Origin: Maribellus sediminis
GTDB taxonomy: Bacteria; Bacteroidota; Bacteroidia; Bacteroidales; Prolixibacteraceae
Direction: 5' to 3'
NCBI RefSeq assembly: GCF_011799805.1
Contig: NZ_WXUB01000004.1
Span: forward strand, 186,001-250,000
Length of the DNA: 64,000 nt
The notes beneath the pieces were generated by a model. The model made no database searches, was not told the DNA's origin, and saw nothing but the letters and a program-made list of their open reading frames with translations. Positions within the stretch are counted from its first letter, which is position 1, and every line of letters begins with the position of its first letter. The position numbers and the translations under genes were made by a program. Positions 29,636 through 38,712 of this stretch are shown here, in pieces.

Positions 29636-30274
29636 ATGAAATCGCGAAAATTAATATTTACAGGTTTGCTGATCGTTTTTTTATCTGGTTGCGTGGTTTA
29701 TTCGTTTTACCCGCTTTATACCGAAAGCGATCTGTTCCCAAATGATCTGTTAAGCGGACAATGGCTGGAATCGGATGATGAAGATGCTGCACCGGAAGAT
29801 GTAGATGGAATTTGGACCTTCGAACACCCGTACATCGATAAAAAGAAAAGCGACGAAAGAGACAGTCTTTCGTATATTTTGACTTTAAAACAAAAAGAGG
29901 ACGGCGAATATTTTGAATCGGTTTTCGATGTACACCTGATCGAACTTGGAGGAGACTATTTCCTCGACTTTTACCTGCGTGATTTTTTGGAAGGCGAAGA
30001 GCTTACCCTCGACAATTTTCATGTAATTCCGGTGCATACTTTTGCCAAACTTGAGATTAAAGATAATGGGTTGTTTATTAACTGGTTCGACCCAAATTGG
30101 CTGGAAGAACTGGTGCGGCAGAATAAAATTCGTATTCATCACGAAGACAATGGAGACTTTATACTGTTGACTGCAAAACCAAAGGAACTTCAGAAGTTTG
30201 TTACAAAATATGTAAATTCGGAAGATGCTTTTAAGGATGGACTGCAGGTTGAGCTGGTCAGAAATAAGCACTAA
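29636..30274 (+). CDS. Lipoprotein of unknown function, coupled to a two-component system
   Basis: A 212-residue lipoprotein: MKSRKLIFTGLLIVFLSGC gives a clear lipobox (LSGC) and sets the start. The mature part is acidic, with repeated beta-like segments (GIWTFEHPYI, YILTLKQKEDGEYFESVFDVHLI, HVIPVHTFAKLEI). I do not recognise the family. Its stop overlaps the ATG of the sensor kinase gene (TAATG), so it is translationally coupled to LytS-LytTR and may be a sensing accessory or a target of that system. Confidence 0.75.
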   Translation: MKSRKLIFTGLLIVFLSGCVVYSFYPLYTESDLFPNDLLSGQWLESDDEDAAPEDVDGIWTFEHPYIDKKKSDERDSLSYILTLKQKEDGEYFESVFDVHLIELGGDYFLDFYLRDFLEGEELTLDNFHVIPVHTFAKLEIKDNGLFINWFDPNWLEELVRQNKIRIHHEDNGDFILLTAKPKELQKFVTKYVNSEDAFKDGLQVELVRNKH

Positions 30275-31332
30275 TGACAATCTCATTTAAAAATTCGATA
30301 CAGATCATAATCAGGAACAGGGTGTTGCAGCACATCCTGTTTTGGAGTTTGTCGTTTCTGATACTCACCAATATTCTTAAGGTATCAGTCGACATTAAAC
30401 CGATCGATGTTATTTATTCAGCCATCTTTTTAGTGCCGATAATTGCAGTGGTGTATTTCAATCTGCGAATTCTAATGCCTCTGTTTTTCGAGCGACAAAA
30501 GTATGCCATGTATTCGCTGATGATTTTGGCATTAATTGCAGCTGGTTCCGGCTTTTACCTGATTTTATTCGACAAATGGATCGATTACATTTTTGAAGGC
30601 TATTATTTTATTGCCTTTTACAGCTTTTGGGATATCTCGCTGTATTTCGCTATTTACCTCGTACTAACCAGTTTGTTGCACCTGGCTCGCGGTTGGTTTC
30701 TTTTACAGGAAATGGAAACAGAAAAACAAAAGGCTGAATTAAAGGCGCTTCAAACCCAGATTAATCCGCATTTTCTGTTTAACTCGCTTAACAGTATTTA
30801 CAGTCTGGCCAGGAAAAGTTCGAAACAGGTTCCGGATAAAATTGTGCAGTTGAGCGATTTGTTGCGTCATATTATTTACGATACCGACCGAGATTTTATT
30901 CCGCTTGAAAAGGAGATCAGGATGATCAGCAATTATATTGAGCTGCAGAACCTGAGAACGCCTGAAAATAACCAAATTCAATTTAGTGTTGAAGGAGACG
31001 TAAAAGGCAAGTCGATTGCCCCAATGGTGATGTTGCCCTTTGTTGAGAACAGTTTTAAACACGGTTTGAAAGGCGGCGCCGACAATGCTTTTGTAAATAT
31101 CCGAATTAAGGTGTTTGCCAAAAGTCTGAACCTGGAAATCGAGAACAGCAAGGGAAAAGCTGTGGAGCCCGGATCGTTGCACCGTGGAATTGGCGTTGAA
31201 AATGTGAAAAAACGTCTCGATCTGATCTACCCCGGAAGACATAAATTGAAAATAAAGGACGAGGACAATGCCTTTAAAGTACATTTACGCATAGAATTGA
31301 CTGAAAATGAAACTGAATTGCCTGGTAGTTGA
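30274..31332 (+). CDS. LytS/YehU-type sensor histidine kinase
   Basis: A 352-residue membrane kinase: four hydrophobic segments in residues 20-145, then the His_kinase domain with phospho-acceptor His166 in QINPHFLFNSLNSIY, and an ATPase lobe with the N-box PFVENSFKHG. No extracellular sensor domain is visible. It overlaps the next gene, its response regulator, by 26 bases. The signal is unknown; the coupled lipoprotein is a candidate partner. Confidence 0.92.
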   Translation: MTISFKNSIQIIIRNRVLQHILFWSLSFLILTNILKVSVDIKPIDVIYSAIFLVPIIAVVYFNLRILMPLFFERQKYAMYSLMILALIAAGSGFYLILFDKWIDYIFEGYYFIAFYSFWDISLYFAIYLVLTSLLHLARGWFLLQEMETEKQKAELKALQTQINPHFLFNSLNSIYSLARKSSKQVPDKIVQLSDLLRHIIYDTDRDFIPLEKEIRMISNYIELQNLRTPENNQIQFSVEGDVKGKSIAPMVMLPFVENSFKHGLKGGADNAFVNIRIKVFAKSLNLEIENSKGKAVEPGSLHRGIGVENVKKRLDLIYPGRHKLKIKDEDNAFKVHLRIELTENETELPGS

Positions 31333-31990
31333 TGATGAGCCGCTTTCGCAGGAAGTGATGGTGGATTTCGTAAAACTTTGTCCTGAGTTACACTTGGTGG
31401 CAGTAGCCGGAGATGCGCTCGAAGCCGGCGAAGTACTAAAGCGCGAGCAGATCAACCTGTTATTACTCGACATCAATATGCCTAAACTAAGCGGAATTGG
31501 TTTCATTAAAAGTTTGAAAGACGTCCCGCTCTTTATTTTGGTAACGGCCTACCCTGAATATGCCATCGAAGGTTTTGAAGTGGATGCCGTGGATTACTTG
31601 TTAAAACCGGTTTCGTTCGACAGGTTCCGTACGGCCGTAAACCGGGCGCTCGAACGCTTTGAAACCAGGGAGGACAAACAGGCCGGGCACATCATGTTGC
31701 GGGCCAACAAGAAAAGTTACAGAGTCGAATTCAACGAGATCCTTTATCTGGAAGCCCAGGGCGATTATGTGCGTTTCATTACTGAAAAGCAGTCATTAAC
31801 CGTTCACGGAAAACTAAAGGATTTTTTTGAGCAGCTTCCCGACAGTCTTTTTGAACGTATTCATAAATCGTATGTAATTGCCTTGACTAAAGTTGATTAC
31901 CTTGAAGGTAACCGCGTAAAAGTAGGCGAGCATAAATTACCCGTAAGCATAAATTTCAGAGAAAACCTGAATAGGAAACTTCACCCGTAA
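31307..31990 (+). CDS. LytTR-family response regulator
   Basis: A 227-residue regulator: receiver domain with acidic pocket VVDDEP (7-12), phospho-acceptor Asp55 in LLLDINMPKLSG and Lys100-Pro101, then a LytTR DNA-binding domain from about residue 128 (IMLRANKKSYRVEFNEILYLEAQGDYVRF ... FERIHKSYVI). It would be phosphorylated by the kinase encoded just upstream. Targets are unknown; LytTR sites are short direct repeats that cannot be assigned here. Confidence 0.93.
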   Translation: MKLNCLVVDDEPLSQEVMVDFVKLCPELHLVAVAGDALEAGEVLKREQINLLLLDINMPKLSGIGFIKSLKDVPLFILVTAYPEYAIEGFEVDAVDYLLKPVSFDRFRTAVNRALERFETREDKQAGHIMLRANKKSYRVEFNEILYLEAQGDYVRFITEKQSLTVHGKLKDFFEQLPDSLFERIHKSYVIALTKVDYLEGNRVKVGEHKLPVSINFRENLNRKLHP

Positions 31991-32042
31991 AATATCGTAT
32001 CATCAGCATTGACCAAACTGATAATTGATGGTGCAGCTAACC

Positions 32043-32072
32043 TTGCTGATAGTTAATATTTGTCTATATTTG
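32043..32072 (+). promoter_or_regulatory. Complete Bacteroidota promoter (-33 TTG, N19, TATATTTG)
   Basis: TTG at 32043-32045, 19 bases, then TATATTTG at 32065-32072: the best -33/-7 pair in the window. It predicts a start of transcription near 32079 and fixes the next gene's start at the ATG at 32108, because the longer frame (TTG at 32060) begins inside the promoter. Confidence 0.75.
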
Positions 32073-32107
32073 GCGCTTGTTTTCACAGCTTCAGTCGCTA
32101 CGCAATA

Positions 32108-32806
32108 ATGGGAATTTTACGATCAACATACCTTTTGCTTTTTGTCTTTTTCATCAAGGTAACAGTTTTTGCCCAGGTGAGTTTAGCTGAAGTCGATACG
32201 ACAAAGATTGAGTATCCGGCAGTTATCAAATACTTGCACCGACAAATGGATAATGGGATTAATACTTTCGATGAAATTCAACCATCACTCATACCCGGAG
32301 AAAGTATTAATAATTACAATGTTGTTGTTCGCGAGTTTCTTATTAAAGACAGCATCGACAAAGTTTGGGATATTTATGAGAATTCGGGCCTGCAACGAAC
32401 CTGGAGCACCCGAAAAATTCATTACGGTTTTTCCTATTCGCGGCCGGATTCCAGTATTTTTTATGCCGGAGACGAACTGAATAAATTGGTTCCGGGAATG
32501 ATCGTGTACTTAAATCTCGATCTTTTGTACGGCGTAAAAAACCTCGCGATGGCTTTCGAGGTTACCCGCGTTGATGAAGAGAACAAGGTCATCGAATTCA
32601 GCTATTTAAAAGGAAATGAAACTGAAGGCAAGCAACAACTGATCTTTCAGTCTACCTCAAAAGGAAATACCCTGATTACCCACCTGAGTTACTACAAGAG
32701 CCGTGTTAAACCCCGCGACAAACTCTATCCGCATGTTCATGCAACCATCATCAACCGTTTTCACCGTAACATGAAACGCATTTACAAAGAGAAATCGGAG
32801 AACTAA
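32108..32806 (+). CDS. Secreted helix-grip (SRPBCC-like) protein of unknown function
   Basis: A 232-residue protein with signal peptide (MGILRSTYLLLFVFFIKVTVFAQ). The mature part reads like a START/SRPBCC helix-grip domain: a strand-helix opening VVREFLIKDSIDKVWDIYEN, central strands and a long C-terminal helix (HATIINRFHRNMKRIYKE). Such domains bind hydrophobic ligands, but the ligand is unknown and the fold call is by pattern only. It has its own promoter and is not coupled to the upstream regulator. Confidence 0.6.
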   Translation: MGILRSTYLLLFVFFIKVTVFAQVSLAEVDTTKIEYPAVIKYLHRQMDNGINTFDEIQPSLIPGESINNYNVVVREFLIKDSIDKVWDIYENSGLQRTWSTRKIHYGFSYSRPDSSIFYAGDELNKLVPGMIVYLNLDLLYGVKNLAMAFEVTRVDEENKVIEFSYLKGNETEGKQQLIFQSTSKGNTLITHLSYYKSRVKPRDKLYPHVHATIINRFHRNMKRIYKEKSEN

Positions 32807-33024
32807 GTCCCAGAAGGTCAGGTTGGCACAGCATTCATATCTCTAGATTCACATTTTTTCTGAACTTTTAATCCTGCAAATGGTTTTAAAAGCGGTATTG
32901 CAAAAAGGAGCGAACAGAAAGCTATTTTTGAAAATTAAATCTGTGGTGTTCACCATGCAGCTTTTTGAAAATTAAGACTAAAGGCACAGCATTTTGCTTT
33001 ATTTTGTAAAACAACTCGTATTTA

Positions 33025-34776
33025 ATGGCAGTAAATAAAAACGCAAATAAAAGAAACCCAGGAAACAGCAGAATGGGCATGTTTAGCCTTTTGAAGCCCT
33101 ACAGAAAAATGATTGTGTTGCTGATTGTTTTTGCACTGGCCGGAAATGCTGCCAATCTGGTTATTCCACGAATTATCGCTCATGGAATCGATTCGTACAC
33201 CGACGGCAATTACGTTTTCAAAACTATTTTAATTGAATTTCTTGTTGCTGCCGGCGTCATCTTTTTGTTTACCGTGTTGCAAACCGTGGTGCAAACGTAT
33301 GCCTCCGAAAAAGTTGGATACGATCTGCGAAAAAAGCTGTCAGATAAAATCTCGCGTCAAAGCTTTTCATTCATCGAAGAAGCCAATCCGTCGAAGTTGC
33401 TTACCAACCTCACCTCCGACATGGACTCTGTAAAAATGTTTGTCTCTCAGGGTGTTTCTTCCATTGTTTCATCCATTTTTATGATCATCGGTACTTCTGT
33501 TTTCCTGCTGATAATTAATTGGAAACTGGCGATACCGGTTTTGTTTCTGATCCCGTCGGTGGGCATTAGTTTTTTTATAATTCTGAAAAAAGTGCGGGTG
33601 TTATTTACCCGAAGCCGCGAAGTGATCGACTGGCTGAATAAAGTAATAAACGAGAGTATTTTAGGTGCTGCCATAATTCGGGTGATCAATTCTCAGCAGC
33701 TCGAATACCGGAAGTTTTTAAATGCCAGCGCCGAATCGCGCGACATTGGTATTTCCATTGTTACGCTGTTTGCAACACTTATTCCGCTGATCACTTTTTT
33801 TGCGAACATGGCTACCTTAACCATCTTAATTTTAGGGGGTCATTTTGTAATCTCCGGAAACCTGACATTAGGTGATTTTGCCGCTTTTAACAGTTATGTT
33901 ACCATCCTTATATTCCCAATCATTGTCATTGGTTTTATCAGTAACCTGATTGCTCAGGCTTCAGCTTCTTACGCACGAATTGAAACCGTGTTGAATAAAC
34001 CGGAAACAGCCGATACCGGCACTGTTGAAACGCAGCTAAAAGGCCGAATCGAATTGAAAGATGTAAGTGTGATCTACGGGGATAAACCGGCATTAAAATC
34101 GGTATCATTTCAGATTGAACCTGGAACACGAACGGCAGTTATCGGGCCAACAGCTGCCGGAAAAACACAATTATTGTATCTACTGACCGGACTGGTAAAA
34201 CCAACATCGGGAGAAGTTCTTTTTGATGGGATTGCGCTTGATGAATATAAGAAAGAGACGTTTCACAACCAGATCGGAATTGTTTTTCAGGATAGTGTAA
34301 TGTTCAATTTGTCGGTTCGCGAAAACATTGCTTTTAGCGATGAAGTGAATGATGAAGACCTGCAAAAAGCTATTGAAACTGCCGAGTTAAAAGAATTTAT
34401 CGATGTCTTGCCCAGGCATTTGGATACGGTGGTTTCCGAGCGTGGAACGAGTCTTTCCGGAGGACAAAAACAACGAATTATGCTGGCAAGGGCGTTGGCG
34501 CTTAATCCGGGCATCTTGTTGCTCGATGATTTTACGGCGCGTGTCGATCAGCAAACCGAAAGAAAGATACTCAGCAATGTGCACAAAAATTATCCGGGTT
34601 TAACGCTGATCTCGGTAACACAAAAAATCAGTCCGGTAAAGGATTTCGATCAGATCATTCTGCTGATGGAAGGAGAATTGGTTGCCTCGGGAAAACACGA
34701 GCAGTTGAGAAGTACATCGCCTGAATACGTTCAGATTTACGAATCGCAAAAAAGCACCAGTCATTATGAGGTATAA
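33025..34776 (+). CDS. ABC exporter half-transporter, degenerate-site subunit
   Basis: A 583-residue type IV exporter subunit: six-helix membrane domain to about residue 320, then an ATPase domain with Walker A GPTAAGKT (374-381) and signature LSGGQ (477-481). Two catalytic residues are changed: the Walker-B glutamate is Asp502 (ILLLDDFTA) and the H-loop His is Gln (SVTQKI). This is the pattern of the non-hydrolysing subunit in heterodimers such as TM287/288 and BmrCD. It overlaps the next gene, its partner, by 11 bases. Substrate unknown. Confidence 0.93.
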   Translation: MAVNKNANKRNPGNSRMGMFSLLKPYRKMIVLLIVFALAGNAANLVIPRIIAHGIDSYTDGNYVFKTILIEFLVAAGVIFLFTVLQTVVQTYASEKVGYDLRKKLSDKISRQSFSFIEEANPSKLLTNLTSDMDSVKMFVSQGVSSIVSSIFMIIGTSVFLLIINWKLAIPVLFLIPSVGISFFIILKKVRVLFTRSREVIDWLNKVINESILGAAIIRVINSQQLEYRKFLNASAESRDIGISIVTLFATLIPLITFFANMATLTILILGGHFVISGNLTLGDFAAFNSYVTILIFPIIVIGFISNLIAQASASYARIETVLNKPETADTGTVETQLKGRIELKDVSVIYGDKPALKSVSFQIEPGTRTAVIGPTAAGKTQLLYLLTGLVKPTSGEVLFDGIALDEYKKETFHNQIGIVFQDSVMFNLSVRENIAFSDEVNDEDLQKAIETAELKEFIDVLPRHLDTVVSERGTSLSGGQKQRIMLARALALNPGILLLDDFTARVDQQTERKILSNVHKNYPGLTLISVTQKISPVKDFDQIILLMEGELVASGKHEQLRSTSPEYVQIYESQKSTSHYEV

Positions 34777-36529
34777 TCTTAACGAAAAAGAGGTAGAGCC
34801 GAAAAAGAAAAAACTGGGCTTTAAATCGGTTAAAAGCCTGATTGCGCACATGGTAGAGGAGAAGAATATTCTGCTTGTTGCTTTTGCGGCCATGGTGGTT
34901 ACTGCCGTACTTAATCTTGTGGGACCGATCATTATTGGTAACACAGTCGACAATTATATTCAAACCAGCCAGTTCAGGGGTGTATTGATTAATGGAGGAA
35001 TTTTGCTGGCGACATACGTTATTGCCTTGTTTGCCGGTTATTTGCAAACCCGTTTAATGGGCTCGGTAGGGCAACGCATGTTGTATAACCTGAGAAATTC
35101 GGTTTTCAGCAAACTTCAGGAATTACCTTTCGACTTTTTTAACCAGAACAAAACCGGCGACCTGATTTCTCGAATTAACAATGATACCGATAAGATCAAC
35201 CAGTTTTTTTCGCAGTCGCTCATGCAATTTCTGCGCATTATTCTGGTGATGATCGGTTCCGGAATATTTTTGCTGGCCATTTATTTCGAACTGGGTTTGG
35301 CGGCTTTGGCGCCGGCTCTGTTGATCTGGATCTTTACAAAAATCATTTCGCCCTGGGTAAAAAAGACAAACGCTGACAGTCTGAAATGTGTTGGCAGCCT
35401 CAGTTCGGAAGTGCAGGAAAGCCTGAATAATTTTAAGGTGGTCGTTGCTTTTAACCGCCGCGATTATTTCAGAAAACGTTTTGACGAAGTTAATCACCAG
35501 AATTACAAAGCAGCAGTAAAAGCAGGGATCGCCAATAACATGTTTCTTCCGGTTTATACTTTGTTCTCGAACGCTGGATTGTTGATTGTTTTGGCGCTGG
35601 GAATCTATTTTATTTCCATCGGTCAATTCACGGTTGGTTTGCTGATCAGCTTTATTGCTTACGTGAACAGTTTTTACAATCCACTTCGGCAACTGGCTTC
35701 GCTGTGGGCCAATTTTCAGGTGGCACTGGCAGCCTGGGACCGTATCCGCAAAATCCTGGAACTCGAGAACAATATGCCGCAACTTGCTGCAAACGGAGTT
35801 GATGAAACGGCAACTTTGGTGTCCTTTCGCGATGTGTCATTTGCATATCCCGGCGGAAACGAGGTGCTGCACGATATCACTTTCAATCTGAGAAGAGGAA
35901 AGACCTATGCTTTTGTTGGGCCAACCGGTGGTGGTAAAACAACTACGGCTTCGTTGATCGCTCGTTTGTACGATGCCACTAAAGGCAGCGTTTTGCTCGA
36001 TGGCCACGATATCCGCTCTTTTTCGGCAGAAGAACGCAGCAAACGAATTGGTTTTATTCTGCAGGATCCCTTCCTTTTTAGCGGAACCGTTCGCGAAAAT
36101 ATTTTGTATGGAAATGAAGAGTATGCCAACATCAGTAACGAAAATTTGAAAAAGATTTTCCACGATACCGGTCTGGAGACACTTTTGCAACGCTTTGAAA
36201 ATGGCCTTGAAACCCGTGTGGATGTTTCGGGTGATGGAATCAGTCTGGGGCAGAAACAGCTAATCGCTTTTATGCGCGCTGTGCTGCGAAAACCCGACTT
36301 GCTGATCCTGGATGAAGCTACCGCAAACATCGACACCGTAACGGAAAAAATGCTGGATGAGATCATTCAGAAATTGCCTGAGTCGACTACAAAAGTAATT
36401 ATCGCTCACCGCTTAAATACCATTGCCAATGCCGATGTGATCTACTTTGTAAATACCGGGCAGGTTACACGCGCAGGTTCGCTAAAAGAAGCTGTTGATA
36501 TGCTTATGAAAGGGAAGATGGCGAGTTAA
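34766..36529 (+). CDS. ABC exporter half-transporter, catalytic subunit
   Basis: A 587-residue type IV exporter subunit with six membrane helices, Walker A GPTGGGKT (385-392), intact Walker-B glutamate (Glu517, LILDEATAN) and H-loop IAHRL. Its signature motif is altered (ISLGQ at 492-496 in place of LSGGQ); that signature faces the degenerate nucleotide site of the partner, so the pair has one active and one degenerate ATP site. It starts inside the end of the partner gene. It could export drugs, lipids or peptides; nothing nearby decides. Confidence 0.93.
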   Translation: MRYNLNEKEVEPKKKKLGFKSVKSLIAHMVEEKNILLVAFAAMVVTAVLNLVGPIIIGNTVDNYIQTSQFRGVLINGGILLATYVIALFAGYLQTRLMGSVGQRMLYNLRNSVFSKLQELPFDFFNQNKTGDLISRINNDTDKINQFFSQSLMQFLRIILVMIGSGIFLLAIYFELGLAALAPALLIWIFTKIISPWVKKTNADSLKCVGSLSSEVQESLNNFKVVVAFNRRDYFRKRFDEVNHQNYKAAVKAGIANNMFLPVYTLFSNAGLLIVLALGIYFISIGQFTVGLLISFIAYVNSFYNPLRQLASLWANFQVALAAWDRIRKILELENNMPQLAANGVDETATLVSFRDVSFAYPGGNEVLHDITFNLRRGKTYAFVGPTGGGKTTTASLIARLYDATKGSVLLDGHDIRSFSAEERSKRIGFILQDPFLFSGTVRENILYGNEEYANISNENLKKIFHDTGLETLLQRFENGLETRVDVSGDGISLGQKQLIAFMRAVLRKPDLLILDEATANIDTVTEKMLDEIIQKLPESTTKVIIAHRLNTIANADVIYFVNTGQVTRAGSLKEAVDMLMKGKMAS

Positions 36530-36592
36530 TCAGTTCTGATTAGCACCGTCCTTTAGGGCAGTATAAATCAAATCCAATACATAGTTGCGGCT

Positions 36593-37666
36593 TTAGGAAA
36601 TCAATTTCAGAAGCGCCTTCCTATCCACTTTAAAAGACTCGTTTCTAGGAAATTCCTGAACGAAATAAATTTGTTTGGGCAGCATTTTTTTATCGAAATG
36701 TGGAGCCAGTTGTTTTAGGATTTGGTCAACATCTTTTGCTAACGAAGATTCCACAGCCAGAATCATTTTTTGTCCGAGTAATTCATCCGGAACTCCAATA
36801 ACGGCACAGGGCATATCAAGTATTTCCTGAAACTTTTTCTCGAGCGATTCAGGTTGTATTTTAAGTCCACCTGAGTTAATTACATTATCGAAGCGGCCCA
36901 GCCATTTAAATTGATTGGGGGCTATGAATTCAACACTGTCGTTTGTGATCAGTTTCTCCGGCAAATAAGAGGTTTTAATAACCAAACAATCTCTTTCGTC
37001 GCTTGAGAGTTGCACGCCGCGTAAGGCCATAAAATGCTGCTCACGATCTTTCCCGTTTATTTTTTTGAGGGCAACATGTGAACTGGTCTCAGCCATTCCA
37101 TAAGTTTCGTAAACTTCAGTATCGACAGTTTGAAGTTGTTGCAACAATTCATTTCCGGTTTCGGCGCCACCAAGAATCAACGTTTTAAGCTTTGGCCATT
37201 TTTTATTTTCAAGTAAATGAGTCGCCTGCATCGGGACCATGGCACAAAAATCAATGTTGCTGATTCCCGCGAAATCCGGCGTTCCACCAGGCTCGATAAG
37301 GTGCAATTTTAATCCTGCAAGCAATGCGCGAACCACCATCATTTTACCCGCGATATATTGAATCGGCAGGCAAAGTACAGCTACATCATCTTTTTTTAGA
37401 TGAAAGAAATCGATGGTGTTTTGGGCAGAGGCCAGCATGGCTGATTTTGGTAATTCTATATTTTTAGGGGCGCCGGTGGTTCCTGATGTGCGTTGCAAAA
37501 TGCTATCCGAATCCGACAGGAAATCAAGTATGAAACGGTACACATCCAGTTTCCAAACAGGATCTGTTCCGGCTTGTATTTGAACCTCGCAATAAAGGAT
37601 CAGCTCGGCTAATTCAAAGTACCGCTTATCAAGCGTAAGTCCTTTTATTTCCGAATTCATTTTCAT
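36593..37666 (-). CDS. menE: O-succinylbenzoate-CoA ligase MenE (short form)
   Basis: A 357-residue adenylate-forming enzyme activating OSB to OSB-CoA. The P-loop is RTSGTTGAPKN (59-69); further blocks are YETYGMAETSSHV and GRFDNVINSGGLKIQPE, with the C-terminal lysine region FPRNESFKVDRKAL. It is about 100 residues shorter than proteobacterial MenE, lacking much of the N-terminal subdomain, as in other Bacteroidota. It is the last gene of the men operon and overlaps menC by four bases. Confidence 0.9.
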   Translation of the reverse strand: MKMNSEIKGLTLDKRYFELAELILYCEVQIQAGTDPVWKLDVYRFILDFLSDSDSILQRTSGTTGAPKNIELPKSAMLASAQNTIDFFHLKKDDVAVLCLPIQYIAGKMMVVRALLAGLKLHLIEPGGTPDFAGISNIDFCAMVPMQATHLLENKKWPKLKTLILGGAETGNELLQQLQTVDTEVYETYGMAETSSHVALKKINGKDREQHFMALRGVQLSSDERDCLVIKTSYLPEKLITNDSVEFIAPNQFKWLGRFDNVINSGGLKIQPESLEKKFQEILDMPCAVIGVPDELLGQKMILAVESSLAKDVDQILKQLAPHFDKKMLPKQIYFVQEFPRNESFKVDRKALLKLIS

Positions 37667-38712
37667 AGCTCAGCCAGATTCCAGTTGATGTTGGGATTGT
37701 ACCGGATATAACCTTCCGAGACATACAATGGGCTGTAGATATTATTGGTGAACAATGCACCAGTACCCAATCCCTGAAAATTGGAAGTTCCCAAAGTCGC
37801 GGTCCATTGTGCAATCGCATTCAATCCGATATTGGACTCCAAAGCCGATGTTACCCACCAACCGATTTCGCGCTCTTCTGCAAGCGTAATCCACTCTTCA
37901 GAGGCATTGATTCCACCTGTTAAAGTCGGTTTCAGAATAATATATTGTGGCTTGATCTCATCCAGAAGTTTTGCTTTCTCTGAATAATCCGTAATTCCAA
38001 TCAACTCTTCATCAAGTGCAATTGGCAGCGGTGTTGCAACACACAATTTCCTCATTTCTTCCACCTGATTGGCTTTAATCGGCTGCTCGATTGAATGAAG
38101 TTTGAATTTTGCAAGTTCCTCCAAAATTGAACGTGCATTCCCAGCTGCAAAAGCGCCGTTGGCATCCACCCTGATTTCGAGCTGTTCCACCGGAAACCGT
38201 TTCCTGATCGATTTTAGTATATCGAGTTCCGATTCAAAATCGATGGCTCCGATTTTTAGTTTCAAACAGGTAAAACCGGCTGCCAGTTTCTCTTCCACCT
38301 GGTGCAGCATAAATTCTTTATTGCCCATCCAAATCAGACCATTAATCGGAATGCCAGCTTCTCCCGAAGTAAATTCAGAAGGGTATAACAAAACCGGTGA
38401 TTCCGATTTAAGTCCTATCAATGCTGTTTCGTAAGCAAAACGAAGCGCCGGAAAATGAACCAGATCCTTTTCATCTATTGTTTCGTTTCGATTAATGTTT
38501 CGAACGAGTTCAGCTATTTTTTCTTCCAATTCAGGAATTGCATCCGGGCTTAATTTTGGGATAGGTGCAATTTCTCCGATTCCTCTTCTCGAAGGATTTG
38601 CAGAATCTGTCAGTGTAAGGTAAAACACTTCCTTTTTGGTAAGCACACCGCGCGAAGTGCCTGCAGGCAGTTTAAAATTTAAAGTCCGTTTTGAAAAGGA
38701 AGCCTGTATCAT
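37663..38712 (-). CDS. menC: O-succinylbenzoate synthase MenC
   Basis: A 349-residue enolase-superfamily enzyme dehydrating SHCHC to OSB. The active-site set is readable: KLKIG (second Lys of the KxK motif), RVDANGAF, SIEQPI, ALDEEL for the metal ligands, and ILKPTLTGG with the opposite lysine. It overlaps menA upstream and menE downstream by four bases (ATGA). Confidence 0.93.
   Translation of the reverse strand: MIQASFSKRTLNFKLPAGTSRGVLTKKEVFYLTLTDSANPSRRGIGEIAPIPKLSPDAIPELEEKIAELVRNINRNETIDEKDLVHFPALRFAYETALIGLKSESPVLLYPSEFTSGEAGIPINGLIWMGNKEFMLHQVEEKLAAGFTCLKLKIGAIDFESELDILKSIRKRFPVEQLEIRVDANGAFAAGNARSILEELAKFKLHSIEQPIKANQVEEMRKLCVATPLPIALDEELIGITDYSEKAKLLDEIKPQYIILKPTLTGGINASEEWITLAEEREIGWWVTSALESNIGLNAIAQWTATLGTSNFQGLGTGALFTNNIYSPLYVSEGYIRYNPNINWNLAEL

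Noticed and set aside
32807-33024. Direct repeat TTTTTGAAAATTAA (twice) before the ABC exporter
   Set aside because: Short, AT-rich and without dyad; not strong enough to call an operator.
35123-35782. A 219-codon open frame antisense to the catalytic ABC exporter subunit
   Set aside because: Shadow of the coding strand; composition and lack of motifs speak against a gene.
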